Of a stretch of 64,000 nucleotides of DNA, positions 38,600 to 49,107 are shown one piece after another. The notes under the pieces are model-generated. The model saw only the letters and a list, made by a program, of their open reading frames with translations, ran no database searches and was not told the DNA's origin. The position numbers were made by a program, and so were the translations under genes. Source of the stretch: Isochrysis galbana (lineage: Eukaryota > Haptophyta > Isochrysidales > Isochrysidaceae); NCBI GenBank assembly GCA_018136815.1, contig CM030939.1, positions 3,775,419-3,839,418 of the forward strand, in the 5' to 3' direction. Within the stretch, counting starts at the first letter, position 1. Each line of letters starts with the position of its first letter.

Positions 38600-39720
38600 C
38601 CATGTAGTTGGTGGCCGGCATTAATTTTGCCACCTTGTCGTCGATTTTATCGGCTAGCTTCGACCAAAATGGTTTGAGCGCTTCTGGAGCGCCAAGCGGG
38701 ACGCCCAAGATCGTTAGGTATTCGTCGTCGCTTATCCAGTTAAACTTTCGCATGTCCCATGGGGGCCTCCGGAGCCTTTGAGATCCCATCCTTATTCCCT
38801 GGAATTTGCTTGCGTTTGTCTTTCCCCCCGTAGCTTTCTCGTGTAAGTCTACCCAATGCAACGACCTCTGAAGGTTTTTATAATCTCGTGCTATCAGCGC
38901 CGTGTCGTCGGCGAACTGGCTTATTTTTAGGTTGTATCCATTGAGTTCGACTCCGCTTATGTCCTCGTCTCCGTTGATGGCTCGGGTGAGCGCTTCCGCG
39001 GTGAGGAGAAAGGTGAGTGGAGATAGCGGGCAGCCTTGCGGCATACCGCTCCCCACGGTGAAAGGGTAGCTACGCCCGCCGTTTGTCTTGATCGTGCGTA
39101 TCGGCCGGGCTTCTTCACTCGTAAGTGCTTTCGCTAGTGTTCGGAAGTCGGGTCCGAAGTTAAGGAGTTCGAGGGCAAGATGGTAGAATTCCCAGCTTAC
39201 CCTGTCGAAGGCTTTTTCCCAGTCGAGGGCTAACAGGAGTCCGGGATCTCCGGCCTCATCTAGGTAAGCCCTGGTTAGCTGGAGAAGGTGTGTGGCTTCG
39301 CTGATGAGTCTCCTCGGTACGAAGCCGAGCTGGTTTTCCGATATTATTTTGCCTATACCCGGTCTCGGGCCGCGCCGCCGAGGCGGCGCGGCCGTCACCA
39401 GGGTGAGTGAGGCCTCTGCCATGAGGCATGCCCAATGGATCTCTATTGATTCTTGTCTGGTGTGTGCTGGTTGTGGCCTGCAGCCAGTGGTCCTCCATGG
39501 GGGGGGCCAGCATGGCTGCTGGAGGTGGTGTGGCCGGGGCCACTGGCCGTGTGGCGCGACGAGGATCGCGCTCACCTGCTCGGCCTCCGCGGGAGGACGC
39601 GGTCGCTTCGCCTGCGACTGCTCCATGGGCACTGGAAGGGCGCCCGCGGTGGGGTGCCCGAAAGAGAGAGGGGGCGCGTCGGCGCGCTCCATGGCGACCA
39701 AGTATAAACTTAGTTGTGTT
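38600..39720 (-). mobile_element. LINE fragment: 5' leader fused in frame to a truncated reverse transcriptase
   Basis: From the leader ATG at 39692 (MERADAPPLS) the frame runs about 105 residues through the conserved leader (AKRPRPPAEAEQVSAILVAP), then passes without a stop into the middle of a LINE reverse transcriptase. Visible motifs are SENQLGFVPRR, ALDWEKAFDRVSWEFY, GMPQGCPLSPLTFLL and the catalytic QFADDTALI, then ILGVPLG. The endonuclease and the fingers of the reverse transcriptase are missing between the two parts. At about 38600 the thumb is cut and C-rich low-complexity DNA follows. It is an inactive copy. Confidence 0.85.
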
Positions 39721-40020
39721 CTAACGTGGTACAGACGACTTCGGATGGATGATATGCATAGGATATTATTTGTAATTCTCCTATGGCACACGCACAGCCT
39801 AACAATGGGATGGGAGGGTGGGAGAGCGAAAGCCGAAGAGTCTAGAGCGTTGCTGGTGTGAACGACGGTTACTGTGAAACCGGACATTCGCACTACACTA
39901 GCACTAGCTTATATGACTTCGGATGGATGATATGAGATATGATGATATGCCATCCACACCCCTCTTCCTCTTCGCGTAGCGAAGGAAGAGAGATGTTGCG
40001 CTACACGAGCCTACAAGCGC
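39721..40020. other. Flank of the LINE fragment, no gene seen
   Basis: It carries ttctaacgtggtac at 39717 and ttcgcactacactagc at 39887, which also occur at 36691-36910. The rest is unremarkable and leads into the minisatellite. Confidence 0.35.
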
Positions 40021-40188
40021 AGGGCAACATGCTCAACTGCAGGGCAACATGCTCAACTGCAGGGCAACATGCTCAACTGCAGGGCAACATGCTCAACTGC
40101 AGGGCAACATGCTCAACTGCAGGGCAACATGCTCAACTGCAGGGCAACATGCTCAACTGCAGGGCAACATGCTCAACTGCAGGGCAAC
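40021..40188 (+). repeat. 20-bp minisatellite, eight perfect copies
   Basis: The unit agggcaacatgctcaactgc is repeated eight times without a change from 40021 to 40180, then a partial ninth unit passes into ctgctcaccctt. Related sequence at 48510-48540 and 52895-52925 has only about one and a half units, so the array expanded at this locus after the surrounding repeat was dispersed. Confidence 0.95.
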
Positions 40189-40500
40189 TGCTCACCCTTC
40201 CCTCGTCTCCTCCATATAGACGTGTGACGAAACTTGTTGTCTGCTTTTACGCGGTCGGTGCTCTTTGGTGTAACTCATCAGTGCTCTTTGGTGTGAGACG
40301 TGGATCGTGAATTCCAACGAGATATCGACCCTGCCCCCAAGTCGAGTGAATGGAGTCAGACCACGTGTGGGTTTCAACATGTGAAGTGTCCAGTTGAGTC
40401 AAGTAACCTCCAGGTGACAACGAAAGGTGTTAGCAGGGATGGGGATAATTGAACGCTTTTGGTCTGTGGAAGGTGTCGAGGGACTCCATAACGAGAGACG
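40181..40500 (+). repeat. Dispersed repeat next to the minisatellite
   Basis: It is nearly identical to 52914-53205 over about 290 bp and, inverted, partly to 48337-48525. Landmarks are cctccatatagacgtgtgac, gtctgcttttacgcggtcgg, ggtgctctttggtgt, caagtcgagtgaatggagtc and ggataattgaacgcttttgg. Here ggacatac between the two ctctttggtgt units is absent, unlike the other two copies. There is no open frame of note. Confidence 0.85.
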
Positions 40501-41049
40501 ATGAGACGCATGAATGAAGACGTCCAGCCAGACATTTCGCGAGGAAAAGAACCTCGCGCGGGGGGGAGGGCAACTGTAGCGGGTAGCAGTAGCGGCAGCC
40601 CGCAGCGGCAAGCGACAAGATTAAAGATTAAAGCATTAGCCGCTATTAGCGAGCGAATCAAATTTCAAATTTTCTCTCAGCTAAGGAGATTAACCCAACA
40701 AGAGAGGTAAATCCCGAGCGGCAAGAAATTGTGTAAAAACGTGCTGTTTGATACCTTTCACCTTTTTACACAATTTTTGTACAGTTGGCGAGGGGGGTAC
40801 GAGTATATTCTATATTCGATCGTTAGCTAGATATCTAGATCTGATTTTCTCGTGTCCTATTTCGGGACTGTCCGTTACGGCGCTGCTACGACGGCGCCGC
40901 CAGCGCCGTAAACAAAGGGACTGCAGAGGGAAAAAGGAGGAGGAGAAGAGGTCTGTTCCGCGTAGAATTCGCGATAGGTCGGTTGTGGTCCGTTGTGTTG
41001 TCTACTTACTCCCTCCCCCCCCCCCCTCTCGCCATCCCTCTCTCTATCG
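40501..41049. other. Upstream flank of the HU-CCDC81-like gene
   Basis: No gene is seen. An inverted pair around 40700-40775 (gtgtaaaaac and tttttacacaa) could fold. The last 60 bases are pyrimidine-rich (C-run at 41016-41029), like the leaders of several other genes in this window. Confidence 0.4.
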
Positions 41050-42660
41050 ATGGTGGTGATCACCGAGCGAGAGCTCTGCGGCGACGAGGACAAGCGGAGC
41101 CGTGCGTTCGAGGCGCTCAAGTCGTGGATGGAGCACCGCTTCAGTCGTGGCCGTGGCATAAGCTTACCAAACCTCTGGCATATTCTCTGGCAGGCGAGCG
41201 GCCGCTCTTGCTGCCACAGAACAGCATTGAAAGGGGGGTGGGAGGGCCATCTGGGGGACTGCCGCCTCGTCATCACGCCCGACTGACTTCACCTGTTTGT
41301 TGCCTCTCGCGCGTAGGTCGACGACGGGCCCGAAGGCTTGCCGCGAAGAAAGACGCCGCTCTTCCGTGTTTCGGAACGCTTCTGTGAGAATTTTGGGGTC
41401 CGGCCGGCCATCCTGCTTCCTCCTGCGGGAAGTGCCGTGCCTGAGAAGGGCGATGAGCTGAATTTCTATCAGCTTTCAATCACGCACTCTGATGGGCTGA
41501 GTAAGGACGAGTGTTTCGTCCACGTGCGTGACATCCTGCTCGGCTTGGCCCAGGCCTCGGGCGCAGGGGAGGAAGTAGTGGTCGACTTTGGCATCGGTGT
41601 GTTTACGTCTGTCAATCGTGAAGTTTCCTTCGACTTTGGCGCTAACGGCGCCACACAGCTCGCTCTGCGCAGAAATGGCGAGCTCAAGGAGGCGACCGAT
41701 CCAATGATGGGCGCGAGAGCAGCCGCGCCGACTCTGCAACTTATTGGTGCACGCCATGGAGGAGGAGCTTCTCTCATTGGAGTGCAGAGGCCGCGGTCCG
41801 AAATTTCGGTGGCAGACACCGAGGTGGAGACACAGCTGCTCCGTGAGATTGACGCCCTTGATCCAGAGACACGTGCATACCACTCCGCCTTCTCGAACCT
41901 TTCTCTCGCGGAGCCAACGTACTCCCGTCTCGGCAGAGCTCTTAACCTGGATCCCAACTCCGTGCGTGAGCGTGCTATATCTGAGGTCAATGAGGCGCTT
42001 GTTGGACGTGCGGCAGAATTGGAGGCGCAGTTGCAAGAGGCCCAGCGCGCCACACAAGAGTTGGAGGCCCGGCTCAGGCAGCAGCAGAAACAGCGGGCAA
42101 AAACGCCTTCCACCATATCGCAGCAATACGGGCGCTCGCCATTAAGGCAACACCCTGCAGCGGCAGCTGCTACAACAATGAACGCGGCCCCAGGAGGGCC
42201 GAAGTTGGGGGGGTCCATCTACGTGCAACCAATGCAGCGGCGGCAGTTGCCAGTCCGTCGGGCACCACTGCCGCCGCAGAGGGGCGGGCTCATGCCACAT
42301 GGCGGGCTCACCCCGGGGGGAGCCCCCATTTTGTCAGTCGGCTTCAATCCACCCTCGCCGCCCCCTCCCCCACAGGCCTCATGTTCGCCATCAAAGCGCG
42401 TGGCTGGGGAAGGGCCGGTGCCTGTTGCACCACCGTTGCCACGATACCGCGGTCCCATCAGCCAACCCACACGGGATGCCGCTGAGCGTGCTTGGCGGGC
42501 GTACGCTGCGCCCGAGGCGAGACGAGGCAGCGCCGGAATTGCAACTCCCGGGCGAAGGTCGGTCGGCAAGTTGCCGCAGGGCACAGTTGTTGCGGCGGCG
42601 GCACCCGCCCCTATGCGCCCACACTACCGCGCAAACCTCGTGAGCAATCCTGGGAGATAA
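41050..42660 (+). CDS. HU-CCDC81-like domain protein, two exons with a probable GC-AG intron
   Basis: Exon 1 is 41050-41193 and exon 2 41317-42660 (495 aa). The join puts LPNLWHILWQ before VDDGPEGLPRRKTPLF, giving the order expected of the first HU-like domain of CCDC81 proteins (a central 'P.lG.f' strand, then 'PlF.ls..F'). A second HU-like domain follows at about residues 80-160 (LNFYQLSITHSDGLSKDECF, VVVDFGIGVF). Residues about 230-330 form a short coiled coil (ELEAQLQEAQRATQELEARL), and the rest is Pro/Gly-rich and disordered. The intron (123 nt, phase 0) would start with GC after CAG; no GT donor in this stretch gives the join. CCDC81 relatives are linked to centrosome or cytoskeleton; the exact role here is unknown. 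Confidence 0.72.
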
Positions 42661-43080
42661 GTGGCCCAGCCGCATTACATTCACGATCTTTAGCGATGAG
42701 CCTGCTACCCTTCACGCGTATTCACGCGCACGGCGCCGCTTGCCATGCGATCCTCGGGTTCAGCATAGACCTAGCCATACCCAGCTCGTGTTCTTTTGCT
42801 CAACGTTAGGTGTCTGGTCCCATTGCGGATTATTTGGACATTGTAGCGTCTATTGTGCAGCTACCATGCAGAAGTAGAGCATCGAGTGCGTGTTCCAATC
42901 TAACGTTGGTGCCCATGTGTCATGTGTTGCTCCCAATGTGTGTATGTAGTGCGGAGTGTCGTGCGGTGTACGTAGCATCATGGATCATGGATGGATATGC
43001 ATCGAAAAAAAGAACCTCTCAAGATTTAGGCTACTACTGCTAGCTATAAAGGACCACGCACTCGAGAAAACTATTACGTT
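42661..43080. other. 3' flank of the HU-CCDC81-like gene
   Basis: No gene recognised. It contains GTAT/TGTG-rich stretches (42900-42970), probably 3' untranslated region and intergenic DNA. Confidence 0.35.
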
Positions 43081-43590
43081 ATAGTTTGACCTATGGAGCG
43101 TGCCGCGACCGCTCCCGAGCCCCAGGCGCCAGGCGACCCTCGCCACTGCGCCCCACCTGGGACACCGCACGCCCCCCGAGGCAGCTCGTCAGAGAGCCCT
43201 CTCAAAGCCCATCCAGCCCATCCAAACCACGCCCGCGCAAGCGCGCGGGGGCTGGCGAAAACTGGCACCGAAACAATGGCAATGGCTCTGGTCGTAGCAT
43301 GCATGCAAGGGGGCAAGGGGGCTTTGAGACCCCCTCCTACAGTGGGAAACCCTCCCACCCCAAGAGCACCTCATGTGGGAGGGCGGCTCAGCTGCCCTAC
43401 CCATGGTGGAAATGTCTACCATCAGTGCACCCAATATGGGAGGGCACTTCACAACCATCAATCTCCTACGGAGAGCACCCCGCTGCCTTTGTTTGTCCTT
43501 ATTGTTTTCCATGTTGCATGTTGACACACTTCTCGGTTTCACCCCACTCTTGTAGGCCACAAGTACCTACAACTCAGTGCCCTGCCTTGG
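43081..43590 (+). other. Possible retroelement relic with short open frames
   Basis: The frame starting MERAATAPEPQAPG at 43093 opens with the same MERA residues as the LINE leaders nearby but then diverges, so common origin is only a suggestion. From 43300 to 43560 are repeated catgg/gtggg phrases. No domain is visible. Confidence 0.25.
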
Positions 43591-43669
43591 AACTAACTTT
43601 ATAGTTGTTTGCCATGGAGCATGGAGCGCGGCGCCGCTCCCCACCTCTCCTTCGGCCCCCCCGCCCCCC
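43591..43669 (+). mobile_element. LINE 5' leader, truncated, plus orientation
   Basis: It begins aactaactttatagttgttt, then gccatggagcatggagcgcg and gcgccgctccccacctctcc, the reverse complement of the leader start at 35340-35405. Only about 80 bp remain before the joint to the next repeat at about 43672. Confidence 0.7.
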
Positions 43670-43671
43670 GC

Positions 43672-43828
43672 TGTCGCATTCATCCTAGATGATGCGATTT
43701 CCAGGCTCTTAGCTTATCTCCAGGTCCTTCGCCGTGCGGCCACACGGTGAAGCTCAGGCACATCTAGGTTGGTAGGTTTCGTCCCTAGCGACCTAGAATT
43801 CAGGTTCTCGTTTCGTTCCGTCTAGAGG
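43672..43828 (-). repeat. Dispersed repeat, inverted copy of 17536-17690
   Basis: Reads gcattcatcctagatgatgc, ccttcgccgtgcggccacac, ggtgaagctcaggcac and ctagcgacctagaattcagg. This is the reverse complement of the copy at 17.6 kb, with a small insertion near cttatctcc. Confidence 0.75.
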
Positions 43829-44400
43829 GGGGGGAACAAACAACTTTTTGGGAGCGCTGCACGAGTTGGGGAGGAAGGAGGGCTGCACGAGCGAGCGGCA
43901 TGGTATGCTCATGCTCTCACCTAGCAAAGTCTGTCCTAGTTTCTAGGACTGGTCCTAGAAAGCTGGGTACCTTTACCCGTCAAGTGGCGCAGCGCCCACG
44001 TGCGCGTTTGGCGCAGCGCCAGCGCCGGCGTGCGCGTTTGGTGCAGCGCTGGTGTTGGAGGTCTCTGTCTACATGCTCGAGGCGGCGAGCGGGGACAGTT
44101 CCATCGACGCGGCGCTCCATTCGATTGATGTCCCATGATTGACGGAACGAGGAACGACACCTCACTAACTAACTTCAAACTTACAGGCGCCTGTCAGACG
44201 GCACCGTGTGCAATTAGAATTCGGCGTATTTCATTTTGTTGTTCGACACTGATGAAACTCGGAATGGAACGCAAGGGAGTGCGTAATACCTTTTTTGTCG
44301 CACCCCTAATAGTACTCCGTAGCTACGCAATTCCTGGCGCGTGCCCAACTCCTGGCCTGGGGGTCCTTCGGTGCCCTGGGGGCTGCTGGGACAGCTGCAC
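43829..44400. other. Flank upstream of the transposase-tail-like ORF
   Basis: A short imperfect repeat of agcgccnncgtgcgcgtttg occurs at 43990-44045. The bases before 44401 (ctgctgggacag, then ctgcac) could be an intron acceptor, so the following frame may be the last exon of something longer or broken. Confidence 0.35.
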
Positions 44401-44961
44401 ATGAGCGATGGCGCCGGGAGTGCAGAGGAGGGGAGGGGCGGAGGTCGTGGCGGCGCTCCGCGTAAGAAGCGTTTCTCAACTGGGGTCTTTGTGGACAAGG
44501 GCCCGATCACATATGAGGAAGGGCTCAGCATCTTGAGAGCTGAGCATGCACGCCTCGCGCAACAAAAAGGCGACAAGGAATCACGGAAGGCTGCTCGTGT
44601 GGCAGCGCTCGAGCAAAGGTCAGTGGGACAGAAGCTGGCAGCGCGCCAAGCCGCCGCAAAACTGTGGAGCGCAGATGGTGACGCCGGGCGCCTGAAGAAG
44701 GAGGAGCTGTTTGCCCTTCTGAGTGAGTGGAAGGCCGGGGATGGACAGCTCAAACCGACGGATGGGAAGAAGGATAAGCTTTTGCCTTTGTTTCATGAGT
44801 GCGTGTCCAAAATGGGTTGTTGGGAGAGTGTTGTGAAAGTGTTGTGGGACCCGCCCGTGGGAGAGCTCGACGCACAAGGCCGAAAGCTTCAGCAACAACT
44901 GGCTCCAGTCGTGGTCGTGACTCCAGTTGTGGTAGCAAGTGCCATAGCTGAACCTCAGTGA
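44401..44961 (+). CDS. Hypothetical protein, possibly the C-terminal tail of a pogo/DDE-type transposase
   Basis: From the ATG at 44401 the frame gives 186 aa. Residues about 22-75 (KRFSTGVFVDKGPITYEEGL, then many Arg/Ala/Glu) resemble the basic helical tail that follows the DDE domain in pogo-like transposases ('LT..e.l..l...e..k'). Residues about 95-135 (LKKEELFALLSEWKAGDG) look like a small SAP-like helix pair. No catalytic domain is present upstream in any frame I could follow. So it is either a broken transposase end or a separate small protein. The frame itself is clean, with codon composition like that of the genes here. Confidence 0.4.
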   Translation: MSDGAGSAEEGRGGGRGGAPRKKRFSTGVFVDKGPITYEEGLSILRAEHARLAQQKGDKESRKAARVAALEQRSVGQKLAARQAAAKLWSADGDAGRLKKEELFALLSEWKAGDGQLKPTDGKKDKLLPLFHECVSKMGCWESVVKVLWDPPVGELDAQGRKLQQQLAPVVVVTPVVVASAIAEPQ

Positions 44962-45800
44962 GAGAGATAGACTATGTGCACACCATGACCATCATGACCA
45001 TTACTTGTCCTTATGCTTATTTATATGAAGAGCCATTATATGGTGGTGGCTATGTGCGAGCCGCGCCGCGGCGGTACCCGTGCCCCGACCAGCGCCGTGC
45101 GCACCACACGCGTCGTGCTAGCTTCCCTACTGCTTGTCTATGGTGTTGTGGGCTTCACCTATGTGTTGTTATGGGACATGAGCTGGTACCACTCCACTTT
45201 TCATGGGCTATGCCGGAGATATGGGCTGTTTTGGCCTGGAAGGACTCCATGTCAGGGATTGGACCAGTATTAATATTTGCACTTGCAGACCGGGTCCTCG
45301 TTCACCTGCCGTTAGCGTCCAACGCCATGCAATTCGGGTCAAGTCCGCCTGTGCTGGGCTGGAGGGTACTAACTACATGCTTCAAGGCACATCCCTTTTG
45401 GGGGGGGCCTAGCCCCATTTTGACCAAAATACAAGGGGGAAGGACTAGGGTGTCAGGAATTGAGTAGACACCGAGTAATAGGTGTGCATGCCAACTTTGC
45501 AAACTTTGGTATTTGCTATTCTCGGGGTTATCGCTCTTTTTGTATTCATATTCCTTATTATACGTTTCATAATTATAATTATCCCCATCATCGAATACCA
45601 AGATATATATCGATATGGTGTACGGAAGAGAATAGTGTCTAAGTTAGGGGTAAATAAAAATATGTACCTAAATAGACGGCAAGGGTGTAACAAAAAAGGG
45701 AACCTCGAGTTGCACCTTTTGGTCGTTAGTTCTCGGCGACCTAATACACGCGAGAAAGAAGCGCCCAACCAAGGGCACTCTTGCAGAGCAGGGATTAGAT
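44962..45800. other. Intergenic, no gene seen
   Basis: No domain is visible. The segment 45480-45700 is AT-rich compared with the rest of the window (cataattataattatcccca). A short frame there (MCMPTLQTLVFAILGVIA and on) reads as a hydrophobic segment; it is most likely chance. Confidence 0.35.
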
Positions 45801-46140
45801 GCTTTCCCATGTGTGGGGGTGATGGCGAGTTGAACGCTTACCACCTTCAGAATTTCCTAGATAGTACCGGGCATAGGTTTGAATGTGCGTGTGCGTGTCC
45901 AGTCTTCCTCAAAATCAAAATCCAAAATCATTTTCAAAAACGCGGATCGTCACGGACGGTGTCAAATGGGGAACACGTCATAGGCCCTTGCGGGGAAAGG
46001 GGAGGTCGATGGCGCCGGTTGTACGCTTTTCCATACGTGGGGGTGATGGCGATTGAACGCTTTTCCATGTGTAGGCCGGTGGAGCTTGAACGCTTTTCCA
46101 TCTGTGGGTGATGGTGATTGAACGCTTCTCGCCTGCGAGC
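45801..46140 (-). repeat. Degenerate minisatellite with tgaacgctttt units
   Basis: Units of about 32-36 bp containing gattgaacgcttttccatgt occur at about 45828, 46020, 46050, 46085 and 46115. The reverse complement (aaaagcgttcaatcaccatc) forms a cleaner array at 48160-48335, so the two arrays face each other about 2 kb apart. Confidence 0.7.
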
Positions 46141-46666
46141 GCGCTACCGGAGTGGTGTGAGTCACTAGAAGCGTAGCGGACACCTTCAAGAATGTTTTTA
46201 TGATCTGCACGGACGAGGTGACAAGAGAGATTTATTGTAATCATGACAAAACACCACTAGGGTCTTGATCAGGACTCTTGGAAGTTCTATGAGTTTAATT
46301 TTAAACCCTTATATTACTACCTACTACCTAGCCCGAGGCCCAAACTTCAACAAAGCACACGAACCCCTACATGGGGTATGGCCTCTAGCTACGCACGTGC
46401 CAACACTCGTCATACCAAAACACAAATGAAACTGAATCTTGACACCACGAAAAATCACATTATTCTCCTCAACACAAATCAGAAGGGGCTAGGAGCGAGT
46501 ATTTGTCGCATACAGCTAGCTGTCTGGAGAGTGTTGTGTGGAGGATATGTCGACGCCGCAGGTATTATGTTGCCATGATTTTGCAAATGAGCGATCAGCG
46601 ACTTCAGAAGCATAGGAACAAACGAGGCTCGGCCCAAGTGCACCTCTGGAAAAGGAATCGCAACGC
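46141..46666. other. 3' flank of the GST-like gene
   Basis: No gene. It has AT-richer DNA around 46210-46470 and presumably includes the 3' untranslated region of the minus-strand GST-like gene. Confidence 0.35.
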
Positions 46667-47467
46667 TCATCCAAAAACCCTCTTCAACAGGTCCTGGGGG
46701 CCACCGCCACTTGAGCTGCCACGGGAGAGCCAGTCCGCAGCCTTGCTCTTAACGAGGTCTGCGTGCCCCTGGCCAAAGGCCTGAGCAAAGGCAGTACGCT
46801 CTGCACAGCGCAGCATGTAGTGCACCGTATTCGGGGTGTTGGAGAGGTCGGCATTCGGAAAGAAGACGGGGACATCTGTGAAGACACCGCAACCGTGAGA
46901 GAGGTAAGAGTGAGGATGCAGCGAGCGAGGGGTTCAAGCCAGAGAAGAGAATTATGGTGCAAACGCATGAGCAGACGCGAGCGTACAATTGAGGTATGCG
47001 CCAACGGCAACATCGGCCACAGAGAACTCATTTTCCACTAGCCATTCGCAATTGCCAAGGATGGCCTCCAAGGTCGCCACGCCCTTGATCTCAGTGTTCC
47101 CCATCGAAGTGCCACGGACGCGGTGATCGCCTGGGATCGCGCCGAAGCAGAGGCCGTCGAGCTCAGAGTTGGACCAGACGACCCACTTGGAATATTTCGC
47201 ACGCTTCTCGGGTGTGGAGAAGGCGTCGCCCCCGTACTTGTCTGCAATGTACATCAGGATGGCTCCTGACTCGAAGACCTCCACACCTCCCTCGTCAGTA
47301 AGGAAGGGCACTTGGCCAAAGGGGTGATTGGACGGGCGTGGCGGCGCCATGGTGAGGGGCACCTTGGCCTCATTGGCGTACCAGTTCACCAGCGGGCTGC
47401 GCGAGCCCTGCGTCCCGTGGAGCACTAGCGCCGGCGCGGAGGTGAGCAGAGCGGCGAGCGCTAGCAT
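46667..47467 (-). CDS. Glutathione S-transferase-like protein, two exons
   Basis: Exon 1 is 47467-46987 and exon 2 46875-46667; the GT-AG intron (111 nt, phase 1) joins GAYLN and Y to VPVFFPNADLSNTPNTVHYM. The product is 229 aa, a normal GST length. The thioredoxin-like half shows LHGTQGSRSPLVNWYANEAK, FGQVPFLTDEGG and the glutathione-binding VFESGAILMYIADKY. The helical half shows the N-capping region NEFSVADVAVGAYL and ends RCAERTAFAQAFG, the usual 'rp....a' end of the domain. The Ser/Arg after GTQG is the candidate catalytic serine. The start at 47467 is the ATG nearest the domain; the leading LALAALLTSAPALVL could be the first strand or weak targeting. The GST class is unassigned. The reading beyond the splice site is on a different frame, which supports the intron. 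Confidence 0.85.
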
Positions 47468-48159
47468 CGCGGATCTCGAAGCCGTCGGCTCGTGTCGCCT
47501 CGGTCGGTCGGTTCCGAGAAGATACATGTTGTTGGGCGGGGGGACCAAAAGAATAACGATTCCCTCGTATAAATCAAAGAAAAGGACAGCCCCACAATAG
47601 CAATAGTAGTAGAAAAAATGTCGGGCGCTAAACCTGCGCTGAAAAAGAAGTGTGTTCGACATTTTGATCGATTTCGCTGTGAAGGCTTCTCGCGCTTTGG
47701 AGTTGCATGGGACTTGTTGTCGAATTGTGAGAGAGTGAGAGAATGCGTGCGCTTGTGGAGATGGACTGACCCCAGGATGCCAGGATCCGGGTAAGGCGCC
47801 TGAGACTCCATCCTTGGCAACCCACGCGTCCGTAGGCAGCCTATCGACTTGGGTAGCGAGTGAAGATACTTGGGATAGTCCGGTCACTCACTCATTTTAA
47901 CCACTATTTCCCACCTCCCCTGGGTGTCCAAGGCTTCCGCAGGGTCCCCCCCTACCTGCCCCGCCAGCCGCGGCCCCCCTCCGAACGACAGGTCGTTTGC
48001 CTTCATTTGGTACCCACAAGGCCCAGCAACATCAAATACAAAAAAGCTCGGTCCCAGGACACCGGGTCGAGCTCACCATGAGGGCGCTCCTGCCGAGCGA
48101 GTCCACCGCGGCAAGGGGGGCGTACATCTCATGCGAGCGTCTCCACGGGATGCTCCTCA
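47468..48159. other. Upstream flank of the GST-like gene
   Basis: No gene is seen. The minus-strand frame stays open upstream of 47467 to 47887 (MTGLSQVSSLATQ and on) but reads without family likeness and with a stretch of unusual composition, so it is taken as leader. The segment 47925-48150 is unremarkable. Confidence 0.35.
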
Positions 48160-48335
48160 AAGGCGAGAAGCGCTCAATCACCATCACCCACATCAAATAA
48201 AAGCGTTCAATCACCATCAGCCTACACGTGGAACGCGTTCAATCGCCATCACCCCCACCGCATGGAAAAGCGTTCAATCACCATCAGCCTACACATGGAA
48301 AAGCGTTCAATCACCATCAGCCTCACACGTGGTCA
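48160..48335 (+). repeat. Minisatellite, about 32-bp units (aaaagcgttcaatcaccatc)
   Basis: Units begin near 48168, 48202, 48233, 48265 and 48299 and contain gcgttcaatcaccatcagcc and tacacatgg, with variation (cgccatcacccccaccgcat in the third). It is the inverse of the array at 45801-46140 and is followed directly by a dispersed repeat. Confidence 0.8.
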
Positions 48336-48336
48336 A

Positions 48337-48600
48337 ACTCCATTCACTCGACTTGGGGCAGGGTCGATATCTCGTTGAAATTCACGATCCACGTCTCACA
48401 CCAAAGAGCACTGATGAGTGTATGTCCACACCAAAGAGCACCGACCGCGTAAAAGCAGACAACAAGTTTCGTCACACGTCTATATGGAGGAGACGAGGAA
48501 GGGTGAGCAGTTGCCCTGCAGTTGAGCAGTTCCCTTGCAGTCCGCCCCGCCGCCCCCCCCCCCGCCCCCCTGCCGCCACCCACCCCGTGTTGCCTACCAG
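48337..48600 (-). repeat. Dispersed repeat, inverted copy of 52845-53105
   Basis: Reverse complement of the 52.9-kb block including flanking GC-rich DNA: gtcgatatctcgttgaaatt, caccgaccgcgtaaaagcag, tcgtcacacgtctatatgga, then cagttcccttgcagtccgcc and a C-run. Both copies share ggacatac, missing from the 40.2-kb copy, so these two are closest relatives. Confidence 0.85.
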
Positions 48601-49107
48601 CCCCGACTTATCCTGTAAACAGGTGCGGGACTTACCTACTTTTCGGTGGGCGGAGCTCCGCTCCGCCCACCCCCTTCTCCGCGCTCTCTCTCCCCTCTCC
48701 TGCGGCACGCGCGATGGCGCGCCTGCGGCAGGCCTGCAGCTGCCCATTGGCGACCCTGGAGGCTCATGGAGGCCAGCTCTGGGGGCAGAGGAGGCTGGGG
48801 CTGGGCCCTGGCCTCCCTGCCTCTCCCTCGCTGGCGCTCCTGAGCCTCAGGGGCCCCCACGCTGCACCTGTCTGCCTGTCGAACAGGGGGGGAGGAGGGG
48901 TTGGAGCAATGGGCTGGCCACGCCGGGCCAGGATGAGCGAATCAGGCGAGCCTGTCAGTGGGAGAGAGGGTCAGCAGGGCAGTGGCCTCCTGGCAAGCCA
49001 TCAGGCGTGCCAGGAGGATGGGTGGTTCCTCCCCCATGGCAGGGGAGGAGTGGAGAGAGGGGGGGGCTCGTGCCCCCCCATGGGCGAGCTAAGTATAAAC
49101 TTAGTTG
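48601..49107 (-). repeat. Dispersed palindrome-led repeat, minus orientation
   Basis: Reverse complement of 32733-33260: begins with gacttatcctgtaaacaggt, passes cctgcggcacgcgcgatggc and ends ctaagtataaacttagttga at about 49107. Its start is abutted by another repeat (48337-48600), so the two may be nested. Confidence 0.75.

Noticed and set aside
37740-38600. Gly/Arg-rich continuation of the LINE frame on the minus strand
   Set aside because: This part is only the reverse of the C-rich stretch; the reverse transcriptase ends at about 38600.
40021-40188. CRISPR array
   Set aside because: The units are contiguous 20-mers with no spacers, in a eukaryotic, retroelement-rich setting.
48160-48335. 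CRISPR-like spaced repeats
   Set aside because: The gaps between the repeated parts are themselves similar between units; this is a degenerate minisatellite.
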